NCBI RefSeq assembly: GCF_013618625.1
Contig: NZ_JABRWO010000008.1
Span: forward strand, 310,001 to 374,000
Length of the DNA stretch: 64,000 nt
From: Bremerella alba
GTDB lineage: Bacteria; Planctomycetota; Planctomycetia; Pirellulales; Pirellulaceae
Direction: 5' to 3'
In this document: in pieces, positions 17,126 to 26,753 of the stretch
Numbering within the stretch: position 1 is the first letter of the stretch
Layout of the letters: every line of letters begins with the position of its first letter
Position numbers and translations under genes: made by a program
The notes under the pieces: generated by a model
Database searches by the model: none
What the model was told of the DNA's origin: nothing
Seen by the model: only the letters and a program-made list of their open reading frames with translations

Positions 17126-18007
17126 ATGAAAACTTTGCTTTGCCTATTGATAGCGTTTACTCCTGCTCTCCTGCTGGCTGCTGAGCCCAGCCTGGCGGCG
17201 TTCGAGAAAATCAACGCCAAGGTCCAAGTGCGTGACGGAGCCGTTTATTCGTTGTCGGCCAATTGCGATGGCTACACCGACGACGATTATCAGCTCATTA
17301 GTCAGTTGAAGACGTTAAAATCCCTTTCCATCAGTGGGAAGGATTTCAGAGACGAGCAGTTGAAGATGCTCGCAGGGCTGAAGAATCTAGAGTCGATCAT
17401 GATCAACGGCACGGTACTGACCGACGACGGTTACCAGCACTTTACTGCGTTTGCTAAGTTGAAGCGGCTTTCCATCTTTCACCCCTCCCGTAAGCTGGAC
17501 ACGTTCAACGGATCTGGACTATCGCATTTAAAAGCAATGCCGGGGCTGGAGTCGCTCACTTTTGCTGGAGCCACCGCAGGCGACCAGGCACTGCAAGCGG
17601 TGGGGCAACTAACACAGCTACGTAGCTTTCGCGAGTGGCACAACACCGAAACGAGTGACGGCCTAAAGCACTTGGCTAAGCTGAAGAACCTTAAGTCGAT
17701 TCGCTTAGGGCAGCGACTACCGAGTTGGGGAAAAGATACGCCAGCCAGTTTCGATAACGATTCGATCGCGATACTAGCGAAGATGCCGTCACTTGAATCA
17801 ATTGAGTTGACCGAAGCTCGTTTAAATTACGATGCGGTTGTTCAGCTGAAGCAGTTGCCGAACTTGAAGACGCTGAAGATAAGCCAAGTTGCGATTTCAC
17901 CAGAGGATATCGATAAGCTGAAAGAAGCGATGCCCAACGTAGAAATCAAATGGGAACCGCTCACCGAAGAGCAAGCGGCCATGCTGACCAAGAAGTTGAG
18001 ATTGTAG
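17126..18007 (+). CDS. Exported leucine-rich repeat protein
   Basis: 293 residues with a clear signal peptide (LLCLLIAFTPALLLAAEP). The mature part is built of LRRs with irregular spacing (LISQLKTLKSLSISG, LAGLKNLESIMING, LKHLAKLKNLKSIRLG, LKQLPNLKTLKISQ), giving a periplasmic or surface solenoid for protein binding. Planctomycetes carry many such genes; no partner is indicated. ATG 17126 has GAGGAG at optimal distance. It converges on the YmdB-like gene, the stops being only 16 bp apart. Confidence 0.85.
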   Translation: MKTLLCLLIAFTPALLLAAEPSLAAFEKINAKVQVRDGAVYSLSANCDGYTDDDYQLISQLKTLKSLSISGKDFRDEQLKMLAGLKNLESIMINGTVLTDDGYQHFTAFAKLKRLSIFHPSRKLDTFNGSGLSHLKAMPGLESLTFAGATAGDQALQAVGQLTQLRSFREWHNTETSDGLKHLAKLKNLKSIRLGQRLPSWGKDTPASFDNDSIAILAKMPSLESIELTEARLNYDAVVQLKQLPNLKTLKISQVAISPEDIDKLKEAMPNVEIKWEPLTEEQAAMLTKKLRL

Positions 18008-18023
18008 ACGAGCAGCCGGCCTG

Positions 18024-18833
18024 TTACCGCTGGACCTTCAGTTCTTTGATTTCGTGTTCGCGAACTTGAAGACGTTCGATGGCGCTGGCCTTGCCGGTTT
18101 GTGGGTCAACATCGACGATAGCCCCGTTCAGTCGGACATCGTCCTTGGCGACATCGAATAGCGTAGGACGGAAAGAAACGGTCGTTTCCAAAACGCGATC
18201 GATGCGTCGACCGATGATGCTTTCGTGTGGCCCGGTCATGCCGACGTCGCACATGAACGCGGTGCCCCGAGGGTAAATCTGTTCATCCGCAGTCGCCACG
18301 TGCGTATGGGTGCCGAGGCAATAGCTGACGCGACCGTCGAGATGACGACCCATCAACTGTTTGTCGCTGGTCGCTTCCGCGTGGAAATCAACACAGCGGA
18401 CTTTAATATCAGCTGGAAGCTGGGACAGAACCCGATCGATTGCCGTCCAAGGGCAGTCGACCGGTCGCATGAAAACCCGTCCCATGACGCTGATGACAGC
18501 CACACGCAATCCCTCTTTCGATTGGACGATGGCGTAGTCTTTGCCGGGCGCTGCGGCCGGGTAGTTAGCTGGCTTGACGATGTTGGGCTGTGACTCAAGG
18601 GTTTTGTTGAGTTCCTTGCGTCGGTAGATGTGATCCCCCATCGTAATGCAATCAACGTGGGCATCGATCAACTCGCGATGGGCTGCCGGAGTCAATCCCG
18701 AGCCGCCGCAAGCGTTTTCTGCATTGGCGACGACCAGCGAAAGGTTGTACTTCTCACGGAGGCCCGGAACGACGTCGCGAACGATGTCACGACCGACCTT
18801 TCCGACGATATCTCCGATGTGCAGAATCCTCAA
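18024..18833 (-). CDS. YmdB-type metallophosphoesterase (TIGR00282 family)
   Basis: From TTG 18833 the protein is 269 residues and begins MRILHIGDIVGKVGR, the usual start of this family; GGAAAGG lies nine bases upstream. Metal ligands of the fold are visible: Asp in GDIVG, NAENA, MGDHIY (the family often has Asn at the Asp position), VDFHAEATSDK and GTHTHV. YmdB is a 2',3'-cyclic-nucleotide phosphodiesterase involved in RNA turnover and developmental signalling in Bacillus. It lies directly downstream of rny in the same direction with a 75-bp gap, a linkage also known elsewhere, which supports a role in RNA decay. Confidence 0.93.
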   Translation of the reverse strand: MRILHIGDIVGKVGRDIVRDVVPGLREKYNLSLVVANAENACGGSGLTPAAHRELIDAHVDCITMGDHIYRRKELNKTLESQPNIVKPANYPAAAPGKDYAIVQSKEGLRVAVISVMGRVFMRPVDCPWTAIDRVLSQLPADIKVRCVDFHAEATSDKQLMGRHLDGRVSYCLGTHTHVATADEQIYPRGTAFMCDVGMTGPHESIIGRRIDRVLETTVSFRPTLFDVAKDDVRLNGAIVDVDPQTGKASAIERLQVREHEIKELKVQR

Positions 18834-18908
18834 GGGATACAACCTTTCCAGTTTCCGTTGCCGCTTCCTTGAAAGAGAAAGCAGTCAGGGTAAGGGTTCA
18901 GCAAATAC

Positions 18909-20459
18909 CTACCGAGCGAATTCCGTGAACCTGGATTCGCGGACCATGGTGACCTTGATTTCACCGGGATACGTCAACTGCTCTTCAAACGCCTTGGCGA
19001 TATCACGGCAAACTTTGGCAGCCATCTCGTCGTTGACTTCCTTGGACGAAGCGATCACGCGTAGTTCACGCCCCGCTTGGATAGCAAAGGCTTGTTCAAC
19101 GCCGTGGAAGCCAGTCGCGATCGATTCCAACTCTTCCATGCGTTTAATGTACCGCTCAAGAGTTTCGCGGCGAGCACCCGGTCTTGAGGCACTACAGGCA
19201 TCGGCCGTAGCAACTAGCATCGTGTATGGGTACTCGGTGATGATCTCGTCGTGATGGCCAAACGCGGCGTGCACAACTTCCGGCGATTCACCATGACGCT
19301 TCAGAAGATCGGCACCAATTTTCGGGTGCCCTCCTTCCAACTCGTGATCCGCTGCTTTGCCGATATCATGCAGAAGTCCTGCACGCCGAGCAATTTGGGG
19401 ATCGAGCCCGATCATCTCGGCCAATAGTCCCGCAATGAAACCGACTTCAATACTGTGCCGCAGCACGTTCTGGCTGTAGCTGGTTCGGAAGTGAAGTCTT
19501 CCGAGCATCTCGATCAGTCGCGGGTGAAGCCCCATCACGTTGATTTCCGTGGTAGCTTCTTCCCCTTTTTTCCGAATCGTTGTTTCGATATCGGATTGGG
19601 TTTCCTTGACCACTTCTTCGATGCGCGAGGGGTGAATGCGTCCGTCGGCGATCAGCTTGTTAAGCGATTGACGGGCAATCTCGCGGCGAACCGGATCGAA
19701 ACCACTGACGATCACCACGCCGGGCGTATCGTCGATAATTACGTCGACGCCTGTCTCTTTTTCAAAGCTGCGAATGTTGCGGCCTTCACGCCCGATGATG
19801 CGTCCCTTCATTTCATCGCTGGGGATGTCGACTGTGCTGGTGGTCGATTCTGCCGTGTGCGCCGCAGCGAAACGCTGCATTGCCGTCAGCAGCATATCCT
19901 GAACGATGGGGCGAACTTCTTCTTCCATCCGTCGCTGGTGCTTCAACACGATCGCGCCGGTTTCAGATTGAAGTTGCTGGTCAAGAATCTTCAGCAGTTC
20001 GCTTTTAGCTTCGTCGGCATTCAATCCGCTCATCCGATGCAGGCGTTCCTGTTGATCGCGGATGATGCTTTCGAGGTTGGTCGAACGTTTGTCGTTCTCC
20101 TCGATTTTTTCGGCGAGACGCCGTTGGGTCGTCTCGACCATGTTCTCTTGCTTGCGCAAGTGAGTTGCTTGTTGTTCGAGCGATTCTTCCCGCCGGTCGA
20201 GCGACTTTTCGCGTTCGCGTATTTCGTCTCGTTGCTTGGAAAGGTCTCTCTCGGCTTCTGTTCTTTGACGTAGAGCTTCCTCTTTGGCTTCGAGCAAAGC
20301 TTCTTTTTTGAGGTTTTCAGATTCCTGTTTGGCTTTATCCAGGATCTGTTGGGCCTCGGTCTCCACGTCCTTTTTTCGGAGCCGATCGATAAACTTGACA
20401 AGCAGAGCGGCTCCTACCGCCGCAATCGCCGCCGTCAATGCATAATATAACCCAGACAC
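18909..20459 (-). CDS. rny: Ribonuclease Y
   Basis: RNase Y is the membrane-anchored endonuclease that starts mRNA decay. The 516 residues show, in order, an N-terminal transmembrane helix ([20 protein letters not shown]), a long charged coiled coil (about 30-200), a KH RNA-binding domain with [21 protein letters not shown], and an HD domain with [11 protein letters not shown] and the distal HH (FGHHDE). The start is GTG 20459 with AGGAG nine bases upstream. It is followed by the ymdB-like gene. An imperfect inverted repeat in its leader (20525-20550) may be regulatory. Confidence 0.97.
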   Translation of the reverse strand: MSGLYYALTAAIAAVGAALLVKFIDRLRKKDVETEAQQILDKAKQESENLKKEALLEAKEEALRQRTEAERDLSKQRDEIREREKSLDRREESLEQQATHLRKQENMVETTQRRLAEKIEENDKRSTNLESIIRDQQERLHRMSGLNADEAKSELLKILDQQLQSETGAIVLKHQRRMEEEVRPIVQDMLLTAMQRFAAAHTAESTTSTVDIPSDEMKGRIIGREGRNIRSFEKETGVDVIIDDTPGVVIVSGFDPVRREIARQSLNKLIADGRIHPSRIEEVVKETQSDIETTIRKKGEEATTEINVMGLHPRLIEMLGRLHFRTSYSQNVLRHSIEVGFIAGLLAEMIGLDPQIARRAGLLHDIGKAADHELEGGHPKIGADLLKRHGESPEVVHAAFGHHDEIITEYPYTMLVATADACSASRPGARRETLERYIKRMEELESIATGFHGVEQAFAIQAGRELRVIASSKEVNDEMAAKVCRDIAKAFEEQLTYPGEIKVTMVRESRFTEFAR

Positions 20460-20524
20460 GTTCCACTACTCCTGTAGCTGGATGGAATAGCGATTAACGT
20501 GGCATGGCGTGAGCGGACAAAAGG

Positions 20525-20550
20525 TTGGTGCATCGTCAATGACGCACCAA
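20525..20550. repeat. Inverted repeat in the rny leader
   Basis: TTGGTGC (20525-20531) and GCACCAA (20544-20550) pair perfectly, and after one mismatch three further inner pairs form with a four-base loop. It lies 66-91 bases upstream of the rny start. It could be an RNA hairpin in the rny leader or an operator; there is no T-run, so it is not a terminator. Confidence 0.5.
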
Positions 20551-21196
20551 ACGCGACGTCGAGAAGGCCATCGAAGTGCCAGACTTGAAACTTGTTCCCC
20601 CGAACGATAATCCTCAGGCGCATTGTGCCCTAAAGGTTGTCGTCAGATCGTTTTCCGGAAGATATTCCGGAGACCGGGCCTGTTTGTTTCGAGGAGCCTT
20701 GTCGGGCTCGTGGACAGGCGTCTTGGGGAAGAAGATGGGCGTCAATTTCCAGCCAACCAATCAGTGGCAAATGAACCACTGCAGTTTCTCGTTGAGAATT
20801 TGCGTGCCGCTGGGCCGATTTCGCGCGAACGCGAGCCGGGCTCATTATCTCAACCTTCTGTGGACAAAGCGCCAGAAGGAGCCGTATCAGAAAAAGAAGG
20901 AGTATTTGCACGCTTATCTGCCCTCCGAAAAGCCAAATGGGGCTAGAGGATTTAACAATCCGGCACATCGACTGATGCTTTCCCTAATCGATAGTCCGGC
21001 AAACGTTTTTGCCAAATCTCGTTAAGCGCTTAGGTCAACACAATCGTTAGGCTGGGCGCACAATGGTAGTACGCCTAACCCGTTCACGTTATATTAACAG
21101 AGTTCCCCGTCGGAGGGAAGCATCCATTTTTGTCTTGCGGGAATCCTTCTTAATAATTCAAATTTTTGGCAGTTACTTTTGCCACAACCGCAAGAT
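20551..21196. other. Mostly unassigned stretch between rny and tilS
   Basis: Three overlapping short frames compete here (two plus, one minus). The plus-strand frame at 20623-20946 has the most protein-like codon use and is listed separately. From 21026 on, no gene is seen. A 10-bp palindrome TAAGCGCTTA occurs near 21024, and the region from 21080 to 21180 is AT-rich as expected of a promoter for tilS, though no hexamer pair is convincing. Confidence 0.3.
20623..20946 (+). CDS. Possible small hypothetical protein
   Basis: Open frame of 107 codons from TTG 20623, or about 80 from an internal GTG near 20707. The C-terminal two thirds look like a soluble protein (EPLQFLVENLRAAGPISRE ... GVFARLSALRKAKWG) and codon use resembles the neighbours. 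No ATG and no clear ribosome binding site. An overlapping frame starting with GTG 20576 (PDLKLVPPNDNPQAHC) looks protein-like only at its start, so a frameshifted gene is possible. Family unknown. Confidence 0.3.
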   Translation: MCPKGCRQIVFRKIFRRPGLFVSRSLVGLVDRRLGEEDGRQFPANQSVANEPLQFLVENLRAAGPISREREPGSLSQPSVDKAPEGAVSEKEGVFARLSALRKAKWG

Positions 21197-22198
21197 ATGT
21201 CGTCATTTCCGCCTCGATTTCTCGAAAACTGGCCGCTGGCATCCTGGCATGGCCGTGTCACGCTGATCGCCGTTTCCGGCGGGGCTGATAGCATGGCCCT
21301 GCTACGTCTAATGGTCGAAGCGTCCGACCAGCAAAACCGAGAGAAGCTGTGGGTCGTGCACGTCAATCACGGGCTACGGGGTCAAGCCTCAGGCGACGAC
21401 CTGCAATTTGTGGTCGAGTCGGCCGAACGCTTAGGCTTGAAATATCGAACCCGGTCCCTTTCCGCAGGCGTTCTCGCGCCTGGGCAAACCGACGACGGAC
21501 TTGAGGCGGCAGCTCGTGCGGCTCGGTATGGGTTCTTTGAAGAAGTCGCCCTGGAGGTTGGGGCCCGGTATCTGGTTACGGCGCATCACCAGGACGATCA
21601 AGTCGAAACGGTACTGCATCGCATTTTGCGGGGAACAAGTGTTTCCGGACTTCAAGGTATAGCCAAGGCTCGCCAGTGGCTGCCTGGTGTAGGTTTGGTG
21701 CGCCCACTGCTGCCTTTCATGCGACACGAGATTGTTAATTACCTGCACGAGATCGATCAACCTTGGCGAGAAGATGCCACCAATGCTGGGCACGAATTTA
21801 CCCGCAATAAGATTCGCAACGACTTGTTGCCTAAGCTGCGAGAAGCTTTCGGAGATCAGGTCGATCAATCACTCTCTCGGCTCTCAAGTCAGGCCACTGA
21901 GTGCCAGGCGGTGATCGATGATCTGGTCGACGATCTGCTTGATTCCTCGGTAGCCATCGCTGACTCCAAGACCGTTCAGATCGACCTTGGCAAGCTGAAC
22001 AAGATTCGTCCGTACCTGGTGCGTGAGCTGCTCGTTAGGATTTGGCAAATACAAAAATGGCCCCGACAAGACATGACGCAACTACACTGGCAAAAGTTGA
22101 GTGACCTTGCTCTTGGGCACACCGATGCCGTAGCCGACGTCCTGCCAGGCACGATCCGTGCTGCCCGACAAGCGGGTATTTTGACGCTCAAACGTTAG
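21197..22198 (+). CDS. tilS: tRNA(Ile)-lysidine synthase TilS
   Basis: TilS adds lysine to C34 of the CAU-anticodon tRNA-Ile so that it reads AUA. The N-type ATP pyrophosphatase loop SGGADSM is present near the start, followed by VVHVNHGLRG, AHHQDDQVET and R.RPLLPFMR-type motifs and the conserved EDATNAGHEFTRNKIRN. At 333 residues it has the synthetase core and a shortened C-terminal region. ATG 21197 is preferred over TTG 21179. It is followed after 21 bp by a secreted glycosidase gene that is probably unrelated in function. Confidence 0.95.
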   Translation: MSSFPPRFLENWPLASWHGRVTLIAVSGGADSMALLRLMVEASDQQNREKLWVVHVNHGLRGQASGDDLQFVVESAERLGLKYRTRSLSAGVLAPGQTDDGLEAAARAARYGFFEEVALEVGARYLVTAHHQDDQVETVLHRILRGTSVSGLQGIAKARQWLPGVGLVRPLLPFMRHEIVNYLHEIDQPWREDATNAGHEFTRNKIRNDLLPKLREAFGDQVDQSLSRLSSQATECQAVIDDLVDDLLDSSVAIADSKTVQIDLGKLNKIRPYLVRELLVRIWQIQKWPRQDMTQLHWQKLSDLALGHTDAVADVLPGTIRAARQAGILTLKR

Positions 22199-22219
22199 CC
22201 CCTTATCGAGATTTCGTGC

Positions 22220-23341
22220 ATGTTGATTCGAGTGATGTTGTTGTTGATCACCGCATTATTGTGGCCTGGACTTAGTCGTGGCGAGGAACTCCCTCCCCTG
22301 CCCTCGGATGCAAAACTGGCACTCGAGGAGGATTGGTCCAGCGGAAAAATCGACGAGAAGAAGTGGTACGTCTATCGCAAAAAGTGGGGCAACGGGAATC
22401 ACGGCGTTGTCCCTGAGAACGTAACCATCGGGAAGGACGTGGTCGATGGCAAAGAGAAGAACGTTTTGATTTGTACTGCTCATGGCGACCAATACGATGG
22501 CGACGTAATTGGCTGGTGGGCAAACAAGACCCGAGTCGGCGGTGTCATTGTCAGCCAGAAACACTTCGCATCAGGACGATTCGAGATGGTCGTGAAGGTC
22601 GGCGATCAGGAAAAGCACCCTGGCGGACCGATTGATCCGAAACGTCCTCGAGGCTGTATTCCTGCTCTTTGGACTTATAGCTATCGCTGGGTCGAAGGAG
22701 ATAAGGCCCGGCAAGGCGAGTTTCAAGCCGAAACACCGATGTATAACCCTCACATCCCAGCCTATGGACTGGCGGCGAACGAGTACTGGTCGGAGTTAGA
22801 CTTCCCAGAGTTCGGTAAGGCAGGCAATTTCGAGAACGCGATGTATAACACGTTCCTGCAGAATCGTCACGACAATCGCTTCTTTGAGGTCCCCCAGGCT
22901 GTCGACGGCGAGTATCACACTTTCGTCACCCAGTGGCGAACCCACCTGCGAGCCATGCCGGAGATTCGCGATGATCAGGTGATGGAGTCAGAAGGCTTTT
23001 ATTGGATACAGGACAAGTCGGTTCCGTTTGCCGAATATCTGGGCAATCCGTTGAAGAAGCTTGGCGAAAACAAGTATGCCCTTTACGAAGGTAAGATCGC
23101 CAAGCATTACATCGACGGCAAGAAGGTTGCCGAGAACGACAAATGGGTCCCGGCGATTGCGGCTCAGCTGAACATGGGCGTGTGGCTGCCAGACTGGGCT
23201 GGCCCGGCCGACTGGAAGACGGCCAGCATGAAGATCGCCAGCGTAAAAGTATGGCAGTACGGCGACGAGGGGGACGTGATCGGTGTGATGAAAGGTCGCA
23301 ACCCGGATAGCTTTGCCAAAGATGGTACACCGTTCAAATAA
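22220..23341 (+). CDS. Secreted GH16-like glucanase/galactanase-type protein
   Basis: 373 residues with a signal peptide (LLLITALLWPGLSRGEE). The family mark is the catalytic E-x-D-x-x-E in NEYWSELDFPEFG, where the first Glu would be the nucleophile and the last the acid/base. Aromatic strands around it (HFASGRFEMVVKV, IPALWTYSYRW) fit the concanavalin-A-like jelly roll of GH16. GH16 enzymes cut beta-1,3/1,4-glucans, agar or carrageenan; the substrate cannot be read from the sequence. It is 21 bp downstream of tilS and ends at a strong terminator. Confidence 0.75.
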   Translation: MLIRVMLLLITALLWPGLSRGEELPPLPSDAKLALEEDWSSGKIDEKKWYVYRKKWGNGNHGVVPENVTIGKDVVDGKEKNVLICTAHGDQYDGDVIGWWANKTRVGGVIVSQKHFASGRFEMVVKVGDQEKHPGGPIDPKRPRGCIPALWTYSYRWVEGDKARQGEFQAETPMYNPHIPAYGLAANEYWSELDFPEFGKAGNFENAMYNTFLQNRHDNRFFEVPQAVDGEYHTFVTQWRTHLRAMPEIRDDQVMESEGFYWIQDKSVPFAEYLGNPLKKLGENKYALYEGKIAKHYIDGKKVAENDKWVPAIAAQLNMGVWLPDWAGPADWKTASMKIASVKVWQYGDEGDVIGVMKGRNPDSFAKDGTPFK

Positions 23342-23370
23342 TACCTGGCCCTTCCAGTTAGTTGCACGAA

Positions 23371-23402
23371 AAAGGCGAGCCCCGATCGAGGCTCGCCTTT
23401 CG
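23371..23402. terminator. Rho-independent terminator between convergent genes
   Basis: An 11-bp perfect stem AAAGGCGAGCC/GGCTCGCCTTT (23371-23381 with 23390-23400) with an 8-base loop. The short A- and T-runs at each side fit termination in both directions, serving the GH16-like gene and the MFS gene. Confidence 0.8.
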
Positions 23403-23432
23403 TATTGATAGCGATATTAGAAGCTAACCGAG

Positions 23433-25031
23433 TTACTCCACTGGCCCTTGAACGCCGCCGGTATACTGCTCGGTTTCTGATTCTTCGCCGTGCAGCACGA
23501 CTTGCTTATAGCCACCTTGGGACCAGAAGTAGATCACCAGCAGCAAGTAGCAGAGCCCCATCATCGCAGGCACCAAAGCCGTCCACTTTAATGCCATTCG
23601 ACCACCATAGATGTTGGCCGTCTCGATCGTTTCGACTTCGTGATCGTACTCTTTTTCGTTGGACGGCTTGTTGGCTTCCCACCAGGTATTCAGGGCGGTG
23701 GTTTCTTCGGAAACCTTGCCTTCTTCGGTTTCGATTTCAGTACGACGAGCTAGTTCAGCGCCTTCGTCCTTCAACACGCCAACCTTAGCACCGTCCAAAG
23801 CGTAAACCTCAGGGAAGAACAAAAACGACTTCTTGGTTTGCGAGCGGTATTCCTCGAACAGGGCGTCGTCCAATTGCTGCATCTTTTGCGTGGCAAAATA
23901 GTCCTGCTTGTAACCGATGCCAGGGCCACCTAGCAAACCGGCCGAAAGCATCCCGATACCGCCCATCACGCCCATCGTAATGGCACCACCGCGTGGGAAG
24001 CGTTCGCCCACCACACCGAGCATCGTTGGCCAGAAAAACGTCTTACCCAAGCCGTAAACGGTGGCCGCAGCGATAATCGCCCAGCCGGTATTGGCCGAGC
24101 CCAACCAGTAAAGGCCTGTGCATCCGAAGATCGAACAAACAAACAGCAGACCCAATGGATTGATCTGGTGAACGATCGGCCCGGCGAAGAATCGCAGGAC
24201 GAACATGATCGCCGAGGTGTAGATGAACAGAAGGAAGGCTTTGCCGGAAATCACGTTTTCCATGATGTTCGTGATCCAGCTGTCCGTACCTAGTTCCACG
24301 TAACCCACCATCGCGTGAATCACAAACAGGAACAACAGCAGCGGCGAGAGGAACTGCAACAGCATTTCTTTGGTGGTCACACCAGCGGCAGCGGCTTCCG
24401 ATGGCGGGAAGGCTTCCTTCAACACCATGAAACCGTAGATCAACGTCGGAACCATGTACAGCGCCAGCGGGATTTCCCAGTACAGGTGGTTCACGGCAGC
24501 GTTTTCGCCACAAAACATATAGCCAATGACGCCGCCGATGATCAAACCGGCCGGCCAGCCGGCATGCAGGATATTGAGATAGTGCGTCTTCTCTTTCGGG
24601 AAGAGTGTCGCGACCAGCGGGTTAATCACCGCCTCGCAAACACCATTGGCCAGGGCGAAGATGAAGACACCGATATACAGACACCAATAGGTAGCGTCCT
24701 TACCGGCAAGCCCGTAAACGGGCGTCGCAGCCAGGGTGACGATCACAGACAAAACGTGCAGCGCGAACGCGAGCACCAGCAGCTTCTTGTAACCCAAAAG
24801 GTTATCGGCCAAAAAGCTAAAGAAGATAATCGTTACACCGAAACCAACCAGACCGCCACCGGTGATCGTGCCTAGTTCCACCTTGGTGAAACCGTAGCGT
24901 ATGGCCCAGTCATTAAGAATCCCAGCACGAACACCAAAACCAACCCCAGCAGCAATCAGCGTCATAAAGCTGGCAATGAGAAGTGCCATCCGATGATAGG
25001 TCGGGCTGGCAGCGGAAGAATCATTGGACAT
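23433..25031 (-). CDS. MFS transporter with a large soluble insertion
   Basis: From ATG 25031 (GGAG 14 bases upstream) the protein has 532 residues and about 12 hydrophobic helices typical of the major facilitator superfamily, with an N-terminal helix (MALLIASFMTLIAAGVGFGVRAG). Between helices near the end lies an extra charged, soluble segment of about 110 residues (YFATQKMQQLDDALFEEYR ... EKEYDHEVETIETANIYGG) before the last helix pair. The substrate is not evident. A longer start at 25175 would place a polar leader before the first helix and is rejected. Divergent from the GT39 gene. Confidence 0.85.
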   Translation of the reverse strand: MSNDSSAASPTYHRMALLIASFMTLIAAGVGFGVRAGILNDWAIRYGFTKVELGTITGGGLVGFGVTIIFFSFLADNLLGYKKLLVLAFALHVLSVIVTLAATPVYGLAGKDATYWCLYIGVFIFALANGVCEAVINPLVATLFPKEKTHYLNILHAGWPAGLIIGGVIGYMFCGENAAVNHLYWEIPLALYMVPTLIYGFMVLKEAFPPSEAAAAGVTTKEMLLQFLSPLLLFLFVIHAMVGYVELGTDSWITNIMENVISGKAFLLFIYTSAIMFVLRFFAGPIVHQINPLGLLFVCSIFGCTGLYWLGSANTGWAIIAAATVYGLGKTFFWPTMLGVVGERFPRGGAITMGVMGGIGMLSAGLLGGPGIGYKQDYFATQKMQQLDDALFEEYRSQTKKSFLFFPEVYALDGAKVGVLKDEGAELARRTEIETEEGKVSEETTALNTWWEANKPSNEKEYDHEVETIETANIYGGRMALKWTALVPAMMGLCYLLLVIYFWSQGGYKQVVLHGEESETEQYTGGVQGPVE

Positions 25032-25363
25032 GGGAAGAAAATCTCCTACACAAATCTGTGCATAATGGGGGGCAGTATTGACGACCGCTCTTGGTATGGG
25101 CAGTGCTAGGTCAAGTGTGGCCAGTTCATGGGGTGAAGCTGGATAAGACGAGAAAAACCAAAAAATGTGCCTCACTTAAAGCGTGGCAGTCCGAGTATAC
25201 CGACTCATTCAGGGAAGTAAACTATTGTACTGGGGTGATTTCGGGCAAGATTTCCCCCAAGACGCTAATATTGCACAAACGCGCGCATGCTACCTAGCTT
25301 TCCAAATTTCTCCTTCGCCAATTCGTCGAAAACACGATCGTCCCTATGCTCTTGGTCACCTAA
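25032..25363. other. Divergent intergenic region
   Basis: This 332-bp gap must hold the promoters of the MFS and glycosyltransferase genes. Short open frames occur but none looks protein-like. GATTTC occurs twice within a G/C-flanked segment near 25240-25260; no operator could be named. Confidence 0.3.
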
Positions 25364-26665
25364 ATGTCTAGTAACCAACAAGTTGCAGAGCCTCAAAAGC
25401 GAGAATTGGGCTGGCTATTGCTAGCGATCCTCGTTTTAGGGGCCCTGATTCGGCTGGGGGCCGCCGTTTGGTGGGAATCACGAATACCTGAGGGAGAGCG
25501 TTTTTTCTTTGGGGATAGTCTCAGCTACGAAGTCTTGGCCCAGCATCTAGCCCAGGGAGAAGATTTCGTCTACGGCGATGCCCGGATAGCGCGAACGCCT
25601 GGCTATCCGCTGCTTTTGGTCCCGGTGTATTGGATCGCCGACGAGCCGCCAACGCTGGCTCTGCGATTGATCGGCGTGGTTTGTGGGACGCTTTCGATTG
25701 GCTTAGCGGCCTGGATTGCTCGGATGTTATTCGACCCGGTCGCCGGTGTGTTCGCTGCATTGCTCGTCGCGTTTTATCCCGGCGCCATCGCGATGAGCGT
25801 CTTTATACTGAGTGAGGCTCCGTTTGTTCCACTGATGCTTTTAAATCTCGGCTGGCTCATTGTGGCGCTAAGGGCAGATCATTCGTCGCGTCGCACAAAA
25901 TTCGCAGCCCTTTCTGGGCTGGCATTTGGGTTGGCCATTTTGATGCGGCCTAGCTGGTTGATGTTTCCTTTGTTCGCGACACCGATCGGGCTGCTTTTCT
26001 ACGAACATCGTAAGCAACAGTTGCTCGCCTACGCCACCGCAGCTGTCGTCGCGGCCGTGGTTCTGATGCCATGGTGGGTTCGCAATTACGTGGTGGTTGG
26101 CAAGTTCGTCCCGACGACCCTTCAAGTGGGAGCAAGTCTTTACGACGGCATCAGTCCGATAGCCACCGGAGCCAGTGATATGCGATACGTCGCCAATTTC
26201 AAACGCGATCAGGCCGCCGAGGAAGCAGGTCAGGATGCCCCACTTTCAGGAACCTTTGAATCGCGTCTCGATGGCCGAATGAAACAGGCTTCCGTGGACT
26301 GGGCAAAACAAAACCCCGCCCAAGTGATCAAACTGGCTGGCGTCAAGTTTTGGCGTTATTGGACCCCGCTGGGGAACGATCAAGAGGTTATCGGCAAGAT
26401 GGAGGTCTTGATGGCTTTGGGGTACTTGCCGATTGTCTTGACTGGTTTACTGGCCACGGTGCTCTATGCACGACGCATGTGGATTTACTTTCTGTTGGGC
26501 TTGCCTATCTTCTACTTTTGCTGCTTGCACATGGTATTTGTCAGTTCGATTCGGTATCGACAACCGCCAATGCTAGCCCTGGCGATCCTCAGTGCGGGCC
26601 TTCTGGCCGGCTGGTGGCGAAATTGCCAGTTGCGGAAGGCAGCGAAGTCTCCCGTCGAAAACTGA
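25364..26665 (+). CDS. GT39-type (ArnT/PMT-like) membrane glycosyltransferase
   Basis: 433 residues with about 10-11 hydrophobic helices. An acidic, aromatic-rich loop follows the first helix (GDSLSYEVLAQHLAQGEDF), with the Asp of the GT-C superfamily, and later VVLMPWWVRNYVVVGKFVP, a motif seen in planctomycete and bacterial dolichyl-phosphate-mannose-type transferases. Such enzymes move a sugar from a polyprenyl phosphate carrier to a lipid or protein on the outer face of the membrane. The acceptor is unknown. The next gene, an AsmA-like protein, starts 88 bp downstream in the same direction. Confidence 0.8.
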   Translation: MSSNQQVAEPQKRELGWLLLAILVLGALIRLGAAVWWESRIPEGERFFFGDSLSYEVLAQHLAQGEDFVYGDARIARTPGYPLLLVPVYWIADEPPTLALRLIGVVCGTLSIGLAAWIARMLFDPVAGVFAALLVAFYPGAIAMSVFILSEAPFVPLMLLNLGWLIVALRADHSSRRTKFAALSGLAFGLAILMRPSWLMFPLFATPIGLLFYEHRKQQLLAYATAAVVAAVVLMPWWVRNYVVVGKFVPTTLQVGASLYDGISPIATGASDMRYVANFKRDQAAEEAGQDAPLSGTFESRLDGRMKQASVDWAKQNPAQVIKLAGVKFWRYWTPLGNDQEVIGKMEVLMALGYLPIVLTGLLATVLYARRMWIYFLLGLPIFYFCCLHMVFVSSIRYRQPPMLALAILSAGLLAGWWRNCQLRKAAKSPVEN

Positions 26666-26753
26666 AAATGGGACATAGAAATCGGCCGCAAGCACCTAAA
26701 CCGACGTTTACCGAAAGGCATGATTCTGCCAAGATTTAGCGACATATGTCCGC

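Noticed and set aside
19455-20273. 272-codon plus-strand frame opposite rny
   Set aside because: rny has clear KH and HD domains on the minus strand; the opposite frame has no domain and a Phe/His/Val-heavy composition.
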